64,000 nucleotides of DNA from Adiantum capillus-veneris (lineage: Eukaryota; Streptophyta; Polypodiopsida; Polypodiales; Pteridaceae): assembly GCA_014529385.2 (NCBI GenBank), contig CM043964.1, positions 135,595,420-135,659,419 on the forward strand. Reading direction: 5' to 3'. The position numbers and the translations under genes were made by a program. The notes beneath the pieces are model-generated. The model searched no databases and was not told the DNA's origin. It saw nothing but the letters and a program-made list of their open reading frames with translations. This document shows positions 9,717 through 21,140 of the stretch, piece after piece. The first letter of the stretch is position 1, and every line of letters starts with the position of its first letter.

Positions 9717-11073
9717 TCAAGTCTGTTGCTGGTAATCGGTGCACAAAGAGTCGTTTTTTTCTTGTCTGTGAGGTACCTGCAATGCAACGTACGCATAAGA
9801 CATTGGGATACATGAGCACGATAGAGACATCAATGTATAAAAGTAATACACGTAGCTTAGTACCTTTCGCATGTTACACTTGAAAACAAATTTTGAAGGC
9901 AAATTGAGATCGGACTCATTTAACAGATCCTCTCGAACCTGTCTTAAAGTGACATTTGATCTAACCACAACAACTGTAAGCAAAGAATTTGAAAACCATA
10001 TCTCGATGGACATCAAGGGATTAAAAGCATCGTCACTTAAATCTTGATCCATAGCTACCAACTGACCATTCACTCGATGCCACCTCATGTAGTAGAAAGA
10101 AACTATAAAATTCTGTGATGCTATCATACACTTGCACACAACCGAGCGCTTGTCAACTTTGCACAAAATCACTAACATCCCAATTATCATCCAAAAAATA
10201 AAGGCAAGTTTGGGATTTGCAGATGAACATGGTTTCTGTTTTTCTAACCCCCTCATCGTGGAAGAAATCTATAAAGACATGTAATGGCATAAAAAGACTG
10301 ACTCGTACTTGCCTGCTTGCAATGTTTGGTCGCAAACACTTCAAAATTTCCTGATGAAGCTTGAGTTTAAAACACTCAGAGGTTTCTGAAGTTGGAACTG
10401 GCCACTTTGGGGAATCTTGTTGGGGAAGAGGGAAAGGTTTCAAAGTGCCAAATCCATGGAAGGAGCAAGGGGCGTTGTAAAAGTAGTCGTAAAAGAAAAC
10501 TCCCCTCTCTGCAAGAGCTCTTCTCGCACTAATTCTGTACATAAGTTCTCCCACCGAAGCATGAAAAGCATAAAAAATACCAATTATGCACTCAACTGGT
10601 TGCCAGTCTTCTTTGTTAGAAGGATAAATATCTGCAAAAACAAAAGATAAGAGAATGGTCACAAGAAATAGTCAACAAAATAACTTGAAGGATCTTTAAA
10701 AACTTTTTAGCAATATAGTAGTCACACAGTTTGTTCTATGAGCAGGAAACCCCAAAGGTGACTGTTGTAGTCGTAGTTCGGAGTGCATATATGCATGCTC
10801 AATGAGCACCTCTTTCACTGTCTTTCCCGTTTGAGACAAGCGAAAATATTTCACACGTCCTTTGTAGATGATGATGAATTCATTTGACATTCGTTTTCTT
10901 CTTCTTGTTTGAAGCAGAACCCAACTACCAATGGTGACTGTGGTAGACATCCAGCGACCATGGTCTAAGTCAAAGCTGTTGAATAGTTCCACAGATTTAA
11001 CAGAGGTGGATGGTCGTCGTGGTCGTCTTTCTTCCATCTTTGCTTCTATTAGCTGTGAAGTGACACTACGCAA
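9717..11073 (-). pseudogene. Unknown cargo gene with a possible beta-grasp segment
   Basis: Transcribed leftward toward the protease gene. The first exon (from ATG 11073 or the Met at 11040) encodes a basic start (EERRPRRPSTSVKSVEL) and a beta-rich domain (WMSTTVTIGSWVLL, EFIIIYKGRVKYFRL). A second exon begins at an acceptor near 10631 (DIYPSNKEDWQPVECIIG) and runs to about 10312. A third covers about 10275-9869, with a frameshift near 10170. It contains SLLTVVVVRSNVTLRQVRED and LPSKFVF, a pattern that resembles ubiquitin-like beta-grasp folds. A last short exon follows an acceptor at about 9780 and ends QQQT at 9717. I do not recognise the family. The beta-grasp idea is weak, but notable beside a Ulp1-like protease. 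Confidence 0.45.
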
Positions 11074-11376
11074 AAACGATAAAAGAAAAGAGGCTCACTA
11101 GTTTACACAAGAAGTAGTAGCTTGAAAAGTGTTCATCAAAAGACGTGCCTCATTGGATGTGAGTTATGGCACATTCGGCGTTCGTCGTCCATGGCAGGAG
11201 AATAATTGGCACAAATCGCGTCGTATCTTCTTATTGAGATCTTTTTAACAGAAAAAACTCTTTTTTGAAAACGCACAAATTTGAGATAAAAATCAAATAA
11301 ATTGGAGCTACCATTGTGGTGACTCAAACTCTATTGGTCGAACAACATTCTCTCTCTAACGCCAAAAAGTCCTTTT

Positions 11377-11401
11377 TTGAGTCCAAACTTTTCCTAATGT
11401 A
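11377..11401. repeat. Right terminal inverted repeat
   Basis: Exact reverse complement of 1649-1673, ending CCTAATGTA. Confidence 0.9.
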
Positions 11402-11403
11402 TT

Positions 11404-11411
11404 TGTGAGCT
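11404..11411. repeat. Right target-site duplication TGTGAGCT
   Basis: Same octamer as 1633-1640. Confidence 0.6.
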
Positions 11412-11759
11412 TTTATTTTCGAGCTTTTGAAATTGAAACATTATTTTTGAGCTTTTTAACGCTCACATTACACTAACATTATCTTCAAATATTAGTGTGG
11501 CATGAGGAAAGTCTACATTAGATTGTGATATTGCAACACAAAGGCATTCAAGTGAATGCAATCACTTTTTTCAATGTGCATTGAGGCCATACATGCATTG
11601 AAAACATGAGGGAAAACAAATATGGCATGCACTAGATCAAGAGAATTATACTTGGATGATTGACGAATGTGAAGCAAATGGCATGCAAGTGGCGAAAAAA
11701 ATTGTATGAGACGATTTTCATCTCTGCAATGATGCAAAAGGAAGCTCCTCTCCACCAAA
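11412..11759. other. Stretch without a recognised gene
   Basis: Probably old flanking DNA of the transposon insertion, merging into the PPR relic. No motif was recognised. Confidence 0.5.
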
Positions 11760-12990
11760 GGCCTTCACATGTGCTTGCAACTTAGGTACATGCATCATTT
11801 CTCACTACATAAGTCAAAGACATGGGCAAATTGATTTATGGGATGTTGTTTGTCAAAGTTGGTTAATAGCAAACATGTCATATCTAGAATGAGGTCTCTT
11901 ACAATGCATCATTGTGGGAGATGTTGAAAGCATAACAAGTTTTTGATGAAAACCTTGTTCAAAATGTCATCCCTTTGATATGCCCTTGGCTATGCCAGAA
12001 CATGAAATGCCAACTAGCTCTTAACAACTTTAGGCACATACAAGGAAAATTTATTTTGAGATTTGCACGCAGTGCCTTCTTGGGTGTGATGTCAAGGATC
12101 TACAACATGGGGTCTGAGGATACAAGCATAGACCATCTCAATTACAAGAATGTCCTCATGGTTCATTTTTTCAAATTACTTAAGAGCTTGTCAGCCTTAC
12201 CTAGCATGAGTACACTTTGTTTTTTGAGCATTACAAGAGAATGCTAGGAGAAGGAAGATTCTCTTGGACACTTTTCCTTGATGCAGAGCACCACACTTGG
12301 CAAACATATTGATGAGAGCATTTTCTAGAATACCCCAGACCGAGGTGAGTTACCTCTTGAAATAAGAGCAATCCAAGAAAGGATGATACATGAAGGTAGG
12401 GTAAGTTGCAAATCAGCAAAAACTTTTTCTTCCATGTGAATATCCCAACTCCAATACATAGAAGCATCAATTTATTGATTTATAAGAATGGAAAAGAGCG
12501 TGCTAGCCTGAATTGGCCTCAAATTAGATCATAGCAGGTGACACTCATGCCTAACAAAGGGCACAACATTCAATATACATGTGTGTCAATGATAGTATTT
12601 ATCTAGTACATTATGATGCTTCAACATGAGATCCAACCGTGGAACTTACCCTCCACTGCCAATCATAACACAAAACAGGGAATCCACACCTAAAAATCTC
12701 ATCATAGATATGCATTCCCTTGTCGTTGGTGTATACATGCACAAGAGTATTAACCAGAGCTAAGGGAATCATACCAACATGCCTTAATCATTGAAATATT
12801 CCTAGTTGTAACCTTGTTAGGCATATCCTACAATCAGTGTGCAATAAGAGACGGCATCCTAGAGAAGAATCTCCTCAAGAACTTGTTTGGCTTTTTGATG
12901 TACACCACATTTGGCTTGCAAGTCTTCCAATGAATTTTCAAGCAATAGGTTTCTTTTGAGCATTCCCTTACTAACTATATCATATGCCTA
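11760..12990 (-). pseudogene. Pentatricopeptide-repeat (PPR) protein relic
   Basis: Minus-strand translation gives decayed PPR motifs. The best piece, 12990-12800, reads KRNLLLENSLEDLQAKCG, then HQKAKQVLEE, then DAVSYCTLIVGYA. A later one near 12350-12290 reads NALINMFAKCGALHQGK, and EKMNHE plus YACIL follow near 12150-12090. These match the P/L/S repeat wording of plant organellar RNA-processing PPR proteins. Many stops and frameshifts interrupt it, so no product is expected. No E or DYW extension was recognised. Confidence 0.65.
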
Positions 12991-13519
12991 TATCAACATC
13001 TTGCCTAATGACATCCCTCGCTTTGCATCCATTGGAAGCAACCCATAGCTTCCCAGTCCGTACCCGATGTCGGAGCAAGGCAATTAGACATTCATTTCTA
13101 GGATATTTGGGCGTTCCGGACGCATTGACAATATCAAAAGTTTCAAAATCTTCCACCACTTGATAGTTTTGTGACTTTTTGAGTTCGAGTGATGACGTAA
13201 GCCGTATTAAATGCACCGCATCTACCTTCTGAAAAAGGTGCTCGCATTAAATGAAAGAGAGTGATCGTTTTCAAGGACCACTAGATTATTAAATGAGGAG
13301 AGGGACACCTTTTATATTTTTGTTAATATCAATCTATTTTTCTACGTAACGTAGGCTCTTCTCTCATTGGAGGAGCTTATTTTCCTCTCTCTTCCAAAAG
13401 GCCCTCCAAAAGACCTCCGAAATCTCCTAATATATTAAGACTCAAGGTTTTTGAGGCAACTACCCAATAAGTTTGCACAATCTTGGACACTAGCACCTCC
13501 ATGTTCCCCCTAGATTAAG
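12991..13519. other. Stretch without a confident gene
   Basis: A 78-codon minus-strand frame (13216-12980) has no recognisable motif. The rest is AT-rich with stops in all frames. Confidence 0.5.
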
Positions 13520-14225
13520 CTATTGATAGAAAAAACCAACAAAAAAACACTCGAAATAGAGCATGCAACCTCGTTGAATCCCAACCACCAAGCTCAAACA
13601 AGTACCTTGTTGTAGTGACCTCCTTTTGTGAGCTCCCACCACTAAGGGAATTTTTTTTGATAGCATTAAGGGCCCACTTTCATTCTCTATACCCAATGGT
13701 GTCTCTTTCATGTGCACATTGTATCTTGTAGCTTTGCAGTTTTTGTATCTTTCTCTTCAACCTTCCCCATGACTTGATGAATCTTGCACTCAGATTGTAG
13801 AAAAACTTGGTGGAGCTCATGCAAAATAAAAATTATTGCTTGGAAATGGTGGATGAGAAATTGTGCTTTGCTTGTCTCATGTGTTGGTTGATAGCCTCTT
13901 ATAATAGTCAAAGAGCCCTTGGTATCCCTTACCACTGCATTGTAGAAATCTTGGGAGATTTGTAAATGGTAGAGGCATTCTAAGAGTGGGATTATAAGGA
14001 TACACCGCACTTTCCACCCATGGGTCCACATTTGTTAGCCCTGTAGTTTGTTGATCTCTTGACGAAGGCATTGCCCCTTGAGCATTTCATGGTGTTGGCG
14101 CATACTTCTTTTTTGGCAAATGAAAGTGAGTATATACCAATGGTTTGAGAGGAATGCAATGATGGTAGGAGATTGGTGGTAGCGTTTAGCGGCTCATTCC
14201 CCCCATTTTGGGTAAAAGAGAGCAT
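13520..14225 (-). pseudogene. Relic of the N-terminal domain of a related transposase gene
   Basis: Minus-strand translation around 14030-13885 contains VDPWVESAVYPYNPTL and GKGYQGLFDYYKRL. These line up without gaps with VDLWVDGRIYPEHPIT and GDGYSGLYGYTKHL in the first exon of the transposase at 2051. After a frameshift a coiled-coil stretch follows (GKVEEKDTKTAKLQDTM), comparable to LKGKDESITQLTQDL in the transposase. Upstream minus-strand sequence to 14225 has no recognised motif. The catalytic exons are not seen, so this is a fragment of a second, more diverged family member in the opposite orientation. Confidence 0.6.
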
Positions 14226-15289
14226 AGTAAGAGCGGTTGATTAGTGATAATATACAATTGGGGGGAAAATGTAAGTACATGTTAGGATTTGAAGGGTCCC
14301 GTGTTCTTTTATAAGACAAGCATGAGGAGGTGGTACCCTTCCCGATCTTCATTTTGCCCTTTTCTCATTAAAAAAAAAAACTTCACGACATGTTTGGTGA
14401 GGAATATAATAAGGCATTGGGTTTAATGAACAATATATGTAATTATAATATTTTATATTTACAAGCCTTACTGTAGGCCAACACATGAATGTCAGACATG
14501 ACTCCTATATTTTCCATGTTACTTTCCCATTTTCTCAATATTGTAGCATGTCCACGTTTTCTAATTTAGGACATCTCAATGTAGTCCCCTTCCATTGGTG
14601 GATACCCTATTTTATATCCCTTTATTATAGAAGGACAATTTTGTGGCACTTATGAGAATTTTGTCCTTCATACGAAGGAAAAAAATGCCATGCGGAAAGA
14701 TCGTTGTCAAATCCTACCATTGAGGAGGACTAGAAAAAGGCTAGAGAAAGAGGTTCAATAATTCACCTTGGCCTCAATGTGATAAATACAAAGTATTCTC
14801 TAATTCCTTGAAATTAAAGAACATTACAAGACCCATGCAGGATTCGAATGTTTTTCTAATGCTATGTGATTGGTAAATTTTTGGGCCAGAATAAAAGGAT
14901 TGTTCAACAGCTATTCTATTGATTTCACATTTGATAGAGGCCCTAAACATTCCTTTAGTGAAGTGCCATGGCACTTGCAAAGTGACATGAGAAGGAACCA
15001 TTCAAGTTGCCTCAAAAAAGACTCTGCTTGGCGAGAATGAAATCTTTGAATCATCAAATCAAATCAAGAGATCTTCCAAGACCTCAAAATACTAGGTAGA
15101 AGCTAGATTGATAGGTTTGGAATTCCTACAAAAACCTTCCAATAGTTAAAATGTTTCTTGAACAGCCATGCTTTATCTACAAGTTGATATGCTAATGGCT
15201 TTGGGATCCTTAGGAATTTGAAGACCTAAGGATTTTCTTTTAGGTTTGATTCGAAATTGTCCCAAGTCAACCTTCTTTCTCAAGGTCAA
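14226..15289. other. Stretch without a recognised gene
   Basis: Only short frames full of stops. A minus-strand frame near 15280-15180 (LGLQIPKDPKAISI) could be part of an old retroelement but was not identified. Confidence 0.45.
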
Positions 15290-16768
15290 CATGTTTGATC
15301 AGTGCATGGATAATTGCCAAATGGTAATATATACTAAGAAACGGGTCTTTGATAGTGTGATCATTAAGATTTTTGTAATCCACACATACCCTTAATTTTT
15401 GAATTTTCTTTGGAACCACTACAATTGGGAATAACTAGTTACTACTTGCAACCGGAGTGATGAATCCTGCCTTCAGGAGATTTTCAATCTCCTCTTGAGC
15501 TTATTAGAATAGTTGGGTTTCATTTTGTATCTCTGTGGCCTCACTGGTTTGACATCGGGTTTCAGTGGTATCCTATCCTATCAGTGTGCTCCCATACAAA
15601 TACATCCTTGCATTTTCAAATAAAGCTATGTCATTTTTCTTAATCTCTGGCTTCAGATGCTTGTTGATCTTAACCATTCTAGGGTTCTCATATGTGCCTA
15701 GATTCCATTCTTCTACCTCCTGATCATCTTTGAGTAACCAGTTTGGACCTCCTCCTTTCTGTTTCGCCGGTGATTTTGCTTCCTTCTCAATACAAATCCA
15801 TGTTGCATATTCATTAATAAATGGATCGCCTAGCTCTACCAGTCTAGGTTCCATCTTTGTTCTTTAAGTAGCTTGATCTGAAATCTCTATATTTGTTCCC
15901 AGTATTTGATTTCGAGAATCGATCCGGATATGACTTTCTTTGTGTATCATCTTGTTCTTTCTCCATCAAAATAGTAGTTAGATCTATTTGTAAGTGAAAA
16001 AATGTTCATTGAGGCTAACATATTTCCAGTTTTCTTGGTTCCATATTTCTTACAAAGGTTCTCCAAACTTAGAGCCTTTTTCTTGATTCTTGTATTGTCT
16101 TTCTTGATCTGGATCTTCCTGCTAGTCCCTTGGATGGTTAGAGTTTGATTGGTATAATCATGCATAGCTCCAGTAGTTCTATACCATGGTTTACCCAATA
16201 GCATTCTATATGCTTCCTTCAAGACTAAGAAGCTGGTTTTAACTTTTTCTTTATCCATTCTGATTTACATATTCTCAATTAACCATGTGGCTTGAATTAC
16301 CCCGTGGTCAACCATCCTTACCCTGAATGGTGTTGGTTTTAGGTCTTGAATTCCCACTTTTTGTCTCAAATGTTCTCCAAGAATAGTAAATCCAGCTCCT
16401 GCATCTAGTATTATTACTGATAATGGTTTCCATTGTTTTTTGAATTTGTAATCTACTTGAATTATTGGAGCCTCATCATTCCTAATGGCTACCAAATCAC
16501 TTTCTCTAGCTTTAGCCCCTGCTTTCCTCTTCAATCTTATGAATCTCGCTGCTTCTGGTAATGTCCGTTTGATGTCATCTAGTTCCAAGGATAGCTTTTG
16601 ATTTTCATAGACCTTAACATATATCTTGTCTTTTTCATTATTAGAACTACAATTTGAAGTGGAGGATCTTTCCTCCGTTGCCTGTTTGTCTTCGCAGTTC
16701 CGCTGAGTTGGCTGCCTTTTTCTGGTAGCTGGATGATCGTATGATGGACTCTTTGACTCATCCTTCAC
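15290..16768 (-). pseudogene. Gypsy protease and start of reverse transcriptase
   Basis: Minus-strand reading. A retropepsin active site IILDAGAGFTILGEHL lies near 16405-16355 (Asp-Ala-Gly instead of Asp-Thr-Gly), followed at about 16210-16180 by LLGKPWYRT, the conserved late protease block. A linker ORF (15854-15573) contains GTYENPRMVKINKHLKPE. The RT start follows at 15500-15340 with LLKAGFITPVASSN and FPIVVVPKK and RVCVDYKNLNDHTIKDPF, the first Gypsy RT block. The YxDD block is missing, so the element is truncated here. Stops at several points show it is dead. Confidence 0.75.
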
Positions 16769-17032
16769 TAGGTCATCAGAACCTCTAGACTCAGTCCAGT
16801 CTGATCTGACTTGTTTGACCTCTTCAATCAGACTCTAAACTTTAGCTATCATGGATTCATCCAACCTAGATGTTTCTTTCTTCTCACCCAATTGCTCGAG
16901 CTTCTTTTCTTCTTGAGCCCCTGAAGGCCGAGACTGTAGTTTCTAAATTATCCTAGCATCTGAACATTCTAGCTTTTCTGGCATCTGCTTTGCTAGGTTC
17001 TCTATAACCTTGGCCTCCAGCTCTCATTGTTC

Positions 17033-18672
17033 CTACCATTTATTAACTACTTTTCCTTTTACTTTTACCTTCCATGTGGCTCTTTGTTGATCCCATTTCT
17101 TGGTTTTAGTAGCTTGTTTCTTCTCATGTTCTTCTAGAATCTCCTCAACAACACCTCTTCTTCTGATCACTACCCTTACTGGCACTGGTTCATTTGTTTT
17201 AGGTTCAGATCCTTTTGGTTTGGCAGCCTCTAGGCATTGAGCTACAAAATGTCCGTATTTACCACAAGTATAGAAATTTAAACTCCTTTTCACAAAATCA
17301 GCTCTACCTTTGCCCTGGCTTCCCCCCTTGGTATCTGCCTCTGCCACCTCCAATACTCGTGTTGGTCTCATTCTCTTTGGAGCCACTTGCCTCATCTACT
17401 TTCAATGATTTTGGATTTGTCAGAGCAACTATAGATAAGTATTTCCCTTGCTTGAAATGATGATTCCTTATCCAAGACTTGTTCCACACATGCCCATAAG
17501 CTTTACAGTATGTGCACTGGGAATATTCATCTGATTTGTGATCTCTAGATCTACACTTCGAACACCATTTTCAATGTTTCCCATTGAAGATTTTCTTTTG
17601 GCCATCTTAGATATCTGTTTTGACATTTCTTCCAGCTTCCTAGTCCATGACTCTTTCTACATGATCTTAGATTTTTCATTTGAATCACTATCAGATGAGC
17701 TAGAAGTTGTGCTAGAATGTGACCCTTCAATTGATGGCTCACTATCACTAGAATCTCTTCTATTGTGGATCCTTTCTTGTTTAGATTTCTGTTCTAGTTT
17801 TAGTGCTCACTGAACCAGATCATTAAAGCTCTTCGCATGAGCTAGAACCTCTTGTTCCCTTAACTTCTTATTTCTAAAGCCATAGTAGGAGTTGAGCCTT
17901 CATTCTCTTTTCCGACGAAGGCTCCTGCAATTGTCTGGTCAGCTCCTTGATCTTCTCAACGTAGTTTTTGATTGACAATTTGCCTTGCTTTATCTTGTCC
18001 AGCTTGCACAAAATGTCTTCATCCCCTCTATTGTCTTAGTACTCCATGCAAAATGCTTTGATCAATTTGTTGTACGATTTGAATTGGCATGCTGGATATT
18101 GGTAATACCACTTTCTAGCTGCCTCCTTCAGCTCGAGGAAAATACTCTCCCCATTCATCCTCATATACATCCTTCATCTTATCGTATTGTTCAAAAGTTT
18201 GAATGTGCACATCTGGGTCATCCTTCTTCCCTCCTTTGAATACTGGAAAAGAAATCTTCTAATCAATAGACCGTTCATGATGATTGGATCTGATTTTTTG
18301 AACTAGTTTCCTATCTCTAAACCATCTTTTATTGTAATGATTTGTGTCTACTAAGCTTCTTTGTTTCAATCTTAGTCACTATATCCACTTCAAGCTTCTT
18401 TGCTGGATTTTGTCTTGCAGATATGTAGCACCTCTTGTTGTCCTCACTGTCATCAGTATATATGTTTTCAACTTATGTTAGACCTATTGCATTGAGTCTG
18501 TCGGTCTGCTCTCTCCACATCTCCTCCTGGAATGAGTCGAGTGCTGAGAATCCCTTGATTCATCAGCTATCCCTAGATCTAGAGAAGCATCTATCTCATT
18601 CTGCTGTTCTCTCTCAGTATCAGCTGGCTTTGACTCCTTGTGGATAGTGCTGACACAATCCGAATCATCCAT
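17033..18672 (-). pseudogene. Gypsy gag region with zinc knuckle
   Basis: Minus-strand gag of the same element. A degenerate nucleocapsid knuckle FYTCGKYGHFVAQC lies near 17275-17235 (CX2C partly changed, GH and last C kept). Around 18220-18110 a capsid-like stretch includes DKMKDVYEDEWGEYFP. The frame is broken many times. The N-terminal part (18672-18484) starts MDDSDCVSTIHKESK. Confidence 0.6.
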
Positions 18673-18732
18673 GAATCAGGTAGTTGGCCTTTTGTCACAT
18701 GGAACTCTTCTGGGTAGCATGGTTAATTCCAG

Positions 18733-18748
18733 CTAGCTCTAACACCAA
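18733..18748 (-). other. Probable primer-binding site of the minus-strand Gypsy element
   Basis: The reverse complement reads TTGGTGTTAGAGCT, close to the tRNA-Met site TGGTATCAGAGC. It lies between gag and the LTR-like sequence. Confidence 0.45.
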
Positions 18749-19330
18749 CTGGGAGATAGTTCCTCTGTTAAGAGCAAGTTAGCTCAAGCCACCATGATTG
18801 CCAAAATGGAATGAGATGGTCACTTGTTACAGCTATTCCAGGTTGGTTAATTAGAGTTAGTTCATATTAGACAAGCAGAATCAAATAGAGACTTCAGATA
18901 TCAGAACAGACAAGGACTGAAATCAAGTACAAGATTAAAATTGAAATGGAAATTGGAACTGGAATATGTGTTCAAATCAGTGTAACTGGAGTACTACAAT
19001 ATGAGCCAAAGTCTACTCTAGGCTTACTGAAAAAAGAGTTACAAGAGCGTAATAATCTCCAAGACAATAGACTCTGTGATAGTGGGAAGTGTTAGGTAAC
19101 CCGCAAAATGAATAGTGGGTCATGTCTATAGTCGTTGGACTAGGTCTCTAACGGACTATCTCCTGCACACTTACTGCAACAAGTGCCCTTAGTAATAGCC
19201 GTTGGACTGGGTCTCTAGCGGACTATCTCCTGCACAATTACTGCAACAAGTGCCCTTAGTGATAACTAGTTCAGCCGCCAGTCTGAATTCTTGTCTAGAG
19301 GCTATTCCCACCATCTACAAACCTTGTACA
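18749..19330 (-). mobile_element. Likely 5' LTR of the minus-strand Gypsy element
   Basis: Starts TGGGAG directly after the primer-binding site and contains two 67-bp tandem repeats. The outer end is not sharply defined; the sequence near 19327-19337 (TTTTTCA) is a candidate. Confidence 0.4.
19131..19264. repeat. Two tandem copies of a 67-bp unit
   Basis: Copies at 19131-19197 and 19198-19264 share GTTGGACT, GGACTATCTCCTGCACA and TTACTGCAACAAGTGCCCTT with a few substitutions. Tandem units are common in LTR U3 regions. Confidence 0.85.
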
Positions 19331-20962
19331 TGTTTTTCATCTTAAAATTGGCAAACAAGTCACAAGCTCATGAATTTGAATAGTCTTAGCCTTTGCACGT
19401 TTGCATGTCCAGTAAGCTTTACCCCAAATGTCAATATCTACAACAAATCTACTTATAGGACTTGCCTTTAAGTGCGAGACTAGTGTGCATTGCCTTGAAT
19501 GCATCCGGAGTATGACATAATCAATCAATATCTCCCTATTTGCTTTGGAGAGTATCCATGATATCTTTGTTACTATTCTTGTCCTCCCCACAAAACCTCT
19601 TTTAAGTCTAAAGACTCCATACAATAAATCAACATTGGTAGAATGTCTAAACACTTGGGAGGATCCCCTACCACATTTTATACGAGAGCAGGTAATTTCT
19701 GTTTGCCATCTCTTTTAGGCCTAGAGATTGTGCAACAAATCAACATTGGTAGAATGTCCAGATCCTTGCGAGGTTCCCATGCCAAAGTTTTTACCAGATT
19801 AGGTATTTTTCCTTTCGCGATACGTTATGCTCTATAATGTAAATGGCTTATGAACTTTGAGAATAGCGGCAGGAGAATTAAAGAGAGCATTTTTGAGAGA
19901 TTACTTTGAGAACATAGAGGGTGAACGTAATTGATGCTAGCAACATAAACATAGTGCTTAATTAACTTGGCATGAACAATACTTTTGCAAGAGAAAGAGT
20001 TTAGAGAACTCGACAACAATTGAGGACCGGATTTATGTGGAGCCAGTCCCCCCTCCAATATGCATTTGTATTATAGATTCTCCCATCAAGAGAGACTTGT
20101 TACAATACAATTTTTTGTGTTCCTTGTGACCTAGGTGATGCAATGAAGATGGAAAGCTTCATGCATCACGAGCACAAGATAAACTTTGCAAAAAGCATTT
20201 ACTATCCCAAGCCTCAGTCCCCAAGGCCTCTTTAACACCTTCGAAGGTGGAGAGAGCTAGCGGGGAATGAGGGTAGGGTAGAGGAAAAAGAAACATTCCA
20301 TAGGAGAAAGAAGTAGTTCTTCACTTATCATCACTCTTCTTGCTAGCATACATAATAGCATAGTAATGAAGATGGAGAAGATAGCAAGCTTAAGCATTGA
20401 AGCATGGCTCTTGGTTGGATTTGCATTCCATAGCCAAGAGTGTTGGTGTAGGCTCTCAACTTCCCTACTAGCTTGGAGAAGGAGATGGAGCTCTTGCACT
20501 TTGCACTTCACACAATGAGAGTGCGTGTGTGGGAGAGTATACCCCCCAAGAAACCCCACTTCTTGCTTTGGTTGACCCCCACTTGTAGCTCATGCTTGAA
20601 TCTCATTGGACCCTTCCAGGCCTAGCCAATCACATGCAAGAGGCATATCAAGCAACAAGGGTAGCCTTGGGACAAGTGTCCCCCTTTACCCTTTGAGAGA
20701 GAGGACTTGATAAATGCAAAACAATTTAATTAAATCAACTAATTTATCATTGGACCCCTTGGAAGGCCAACCAATAGGCTTTAGGCACACCATGAGGGCA
20801 ACATGGGTAGGGGCTTGACATGTGTCCTTGCTGCCTCTTGAGGCTTGGGCTTTCCTTGCAAGTGTGTGTGTGTGTGTGTGTGCGCTCTCTCATCCCCCTA
20901 GCTTTAGGGCTCGTCCCCTCTTGAGTAGGGATTGGATTTGACTTTTTGAACACCTTACCCTC
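19331..20962. other. Non-genic stretch with a diverged 111-bp duplication and a (GT)n tract
   Basis: AAATCAACATTGGTAGAATG occurs at about 19626 and again at 19737, giving a diverged tandem pair of about 111 bp. A (GT)n run lies at 20862-20881. No coding motif was recognised; a 105-codon minus-strand frame (19654-19337) has no known domain. Confidence 0.5.
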
Positions 20963-21140
20963 AAGCACCTTAGTTAGCAAGCATGACAAAGCATCTCAAG
21001 CTTGGGTAATGTTCCCACAAGCACCTCAAGCTCCCTAGTCGGCAAGCACGACAAGCACCTCAAGCATCTTAGTCAGCAAGCACGACAAGCACCTCAAGCA
21101 CCTTAGTCAGCCAGCACGACAAGCAACTCAAGCTTGGGCC
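20963..21140. repeat. 34-bp minisatellite (copy A)
   Basis: Three full units (21019-21052, 21053-21086, 21087-21120) of AAGCACCTCAAGCACCTTAG plus TCAGCAAGCACGAC, flanked by partial units from 20963 and to about 21134. The same unit occurs in inverse orientation at 58929-59041. Confidence 0.9.

Larger units (their letters stand above)
1641..11403. mobile_element. DNA transposon, about 9.8 kb, carrying transposase, H3-like/Ulp1 and other cargo genes
   Basis: The element is bounded by a perfect 25-bp inverted repeat (1649-1673 and 11377-11401). Just outside, TGTGAGCT occurs in direct orientation at 1633-1640 and 11404-11411, consistent with an 8-bp target duplication. Inside are a candidate DDE transposase (+, 2051-4861), an unknown gene (-, 6678-5072), an H3-like plus C48 protease gene (+, 7478-9506) and another unknown gene (-, 11073-9717). 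The 8-bp duplication, large insert-bearing transposase and Ulp1-like partner resemble the KDZ (Kyakuja-Dileera-Zisupton) group, but the superfamily is not established. The outermost bases differ between ends (GGGGATTT left, ATT right), so one end may have been eroded. Every gene is interrupted by stops or frameshifts. Confidence 0.8.

Noticed and set aside
20963-21140. CRISPR-like array
   Set aside because: Units are contiguous without spacers, and the window is plant nuclear DNA; it is a minisatellite.
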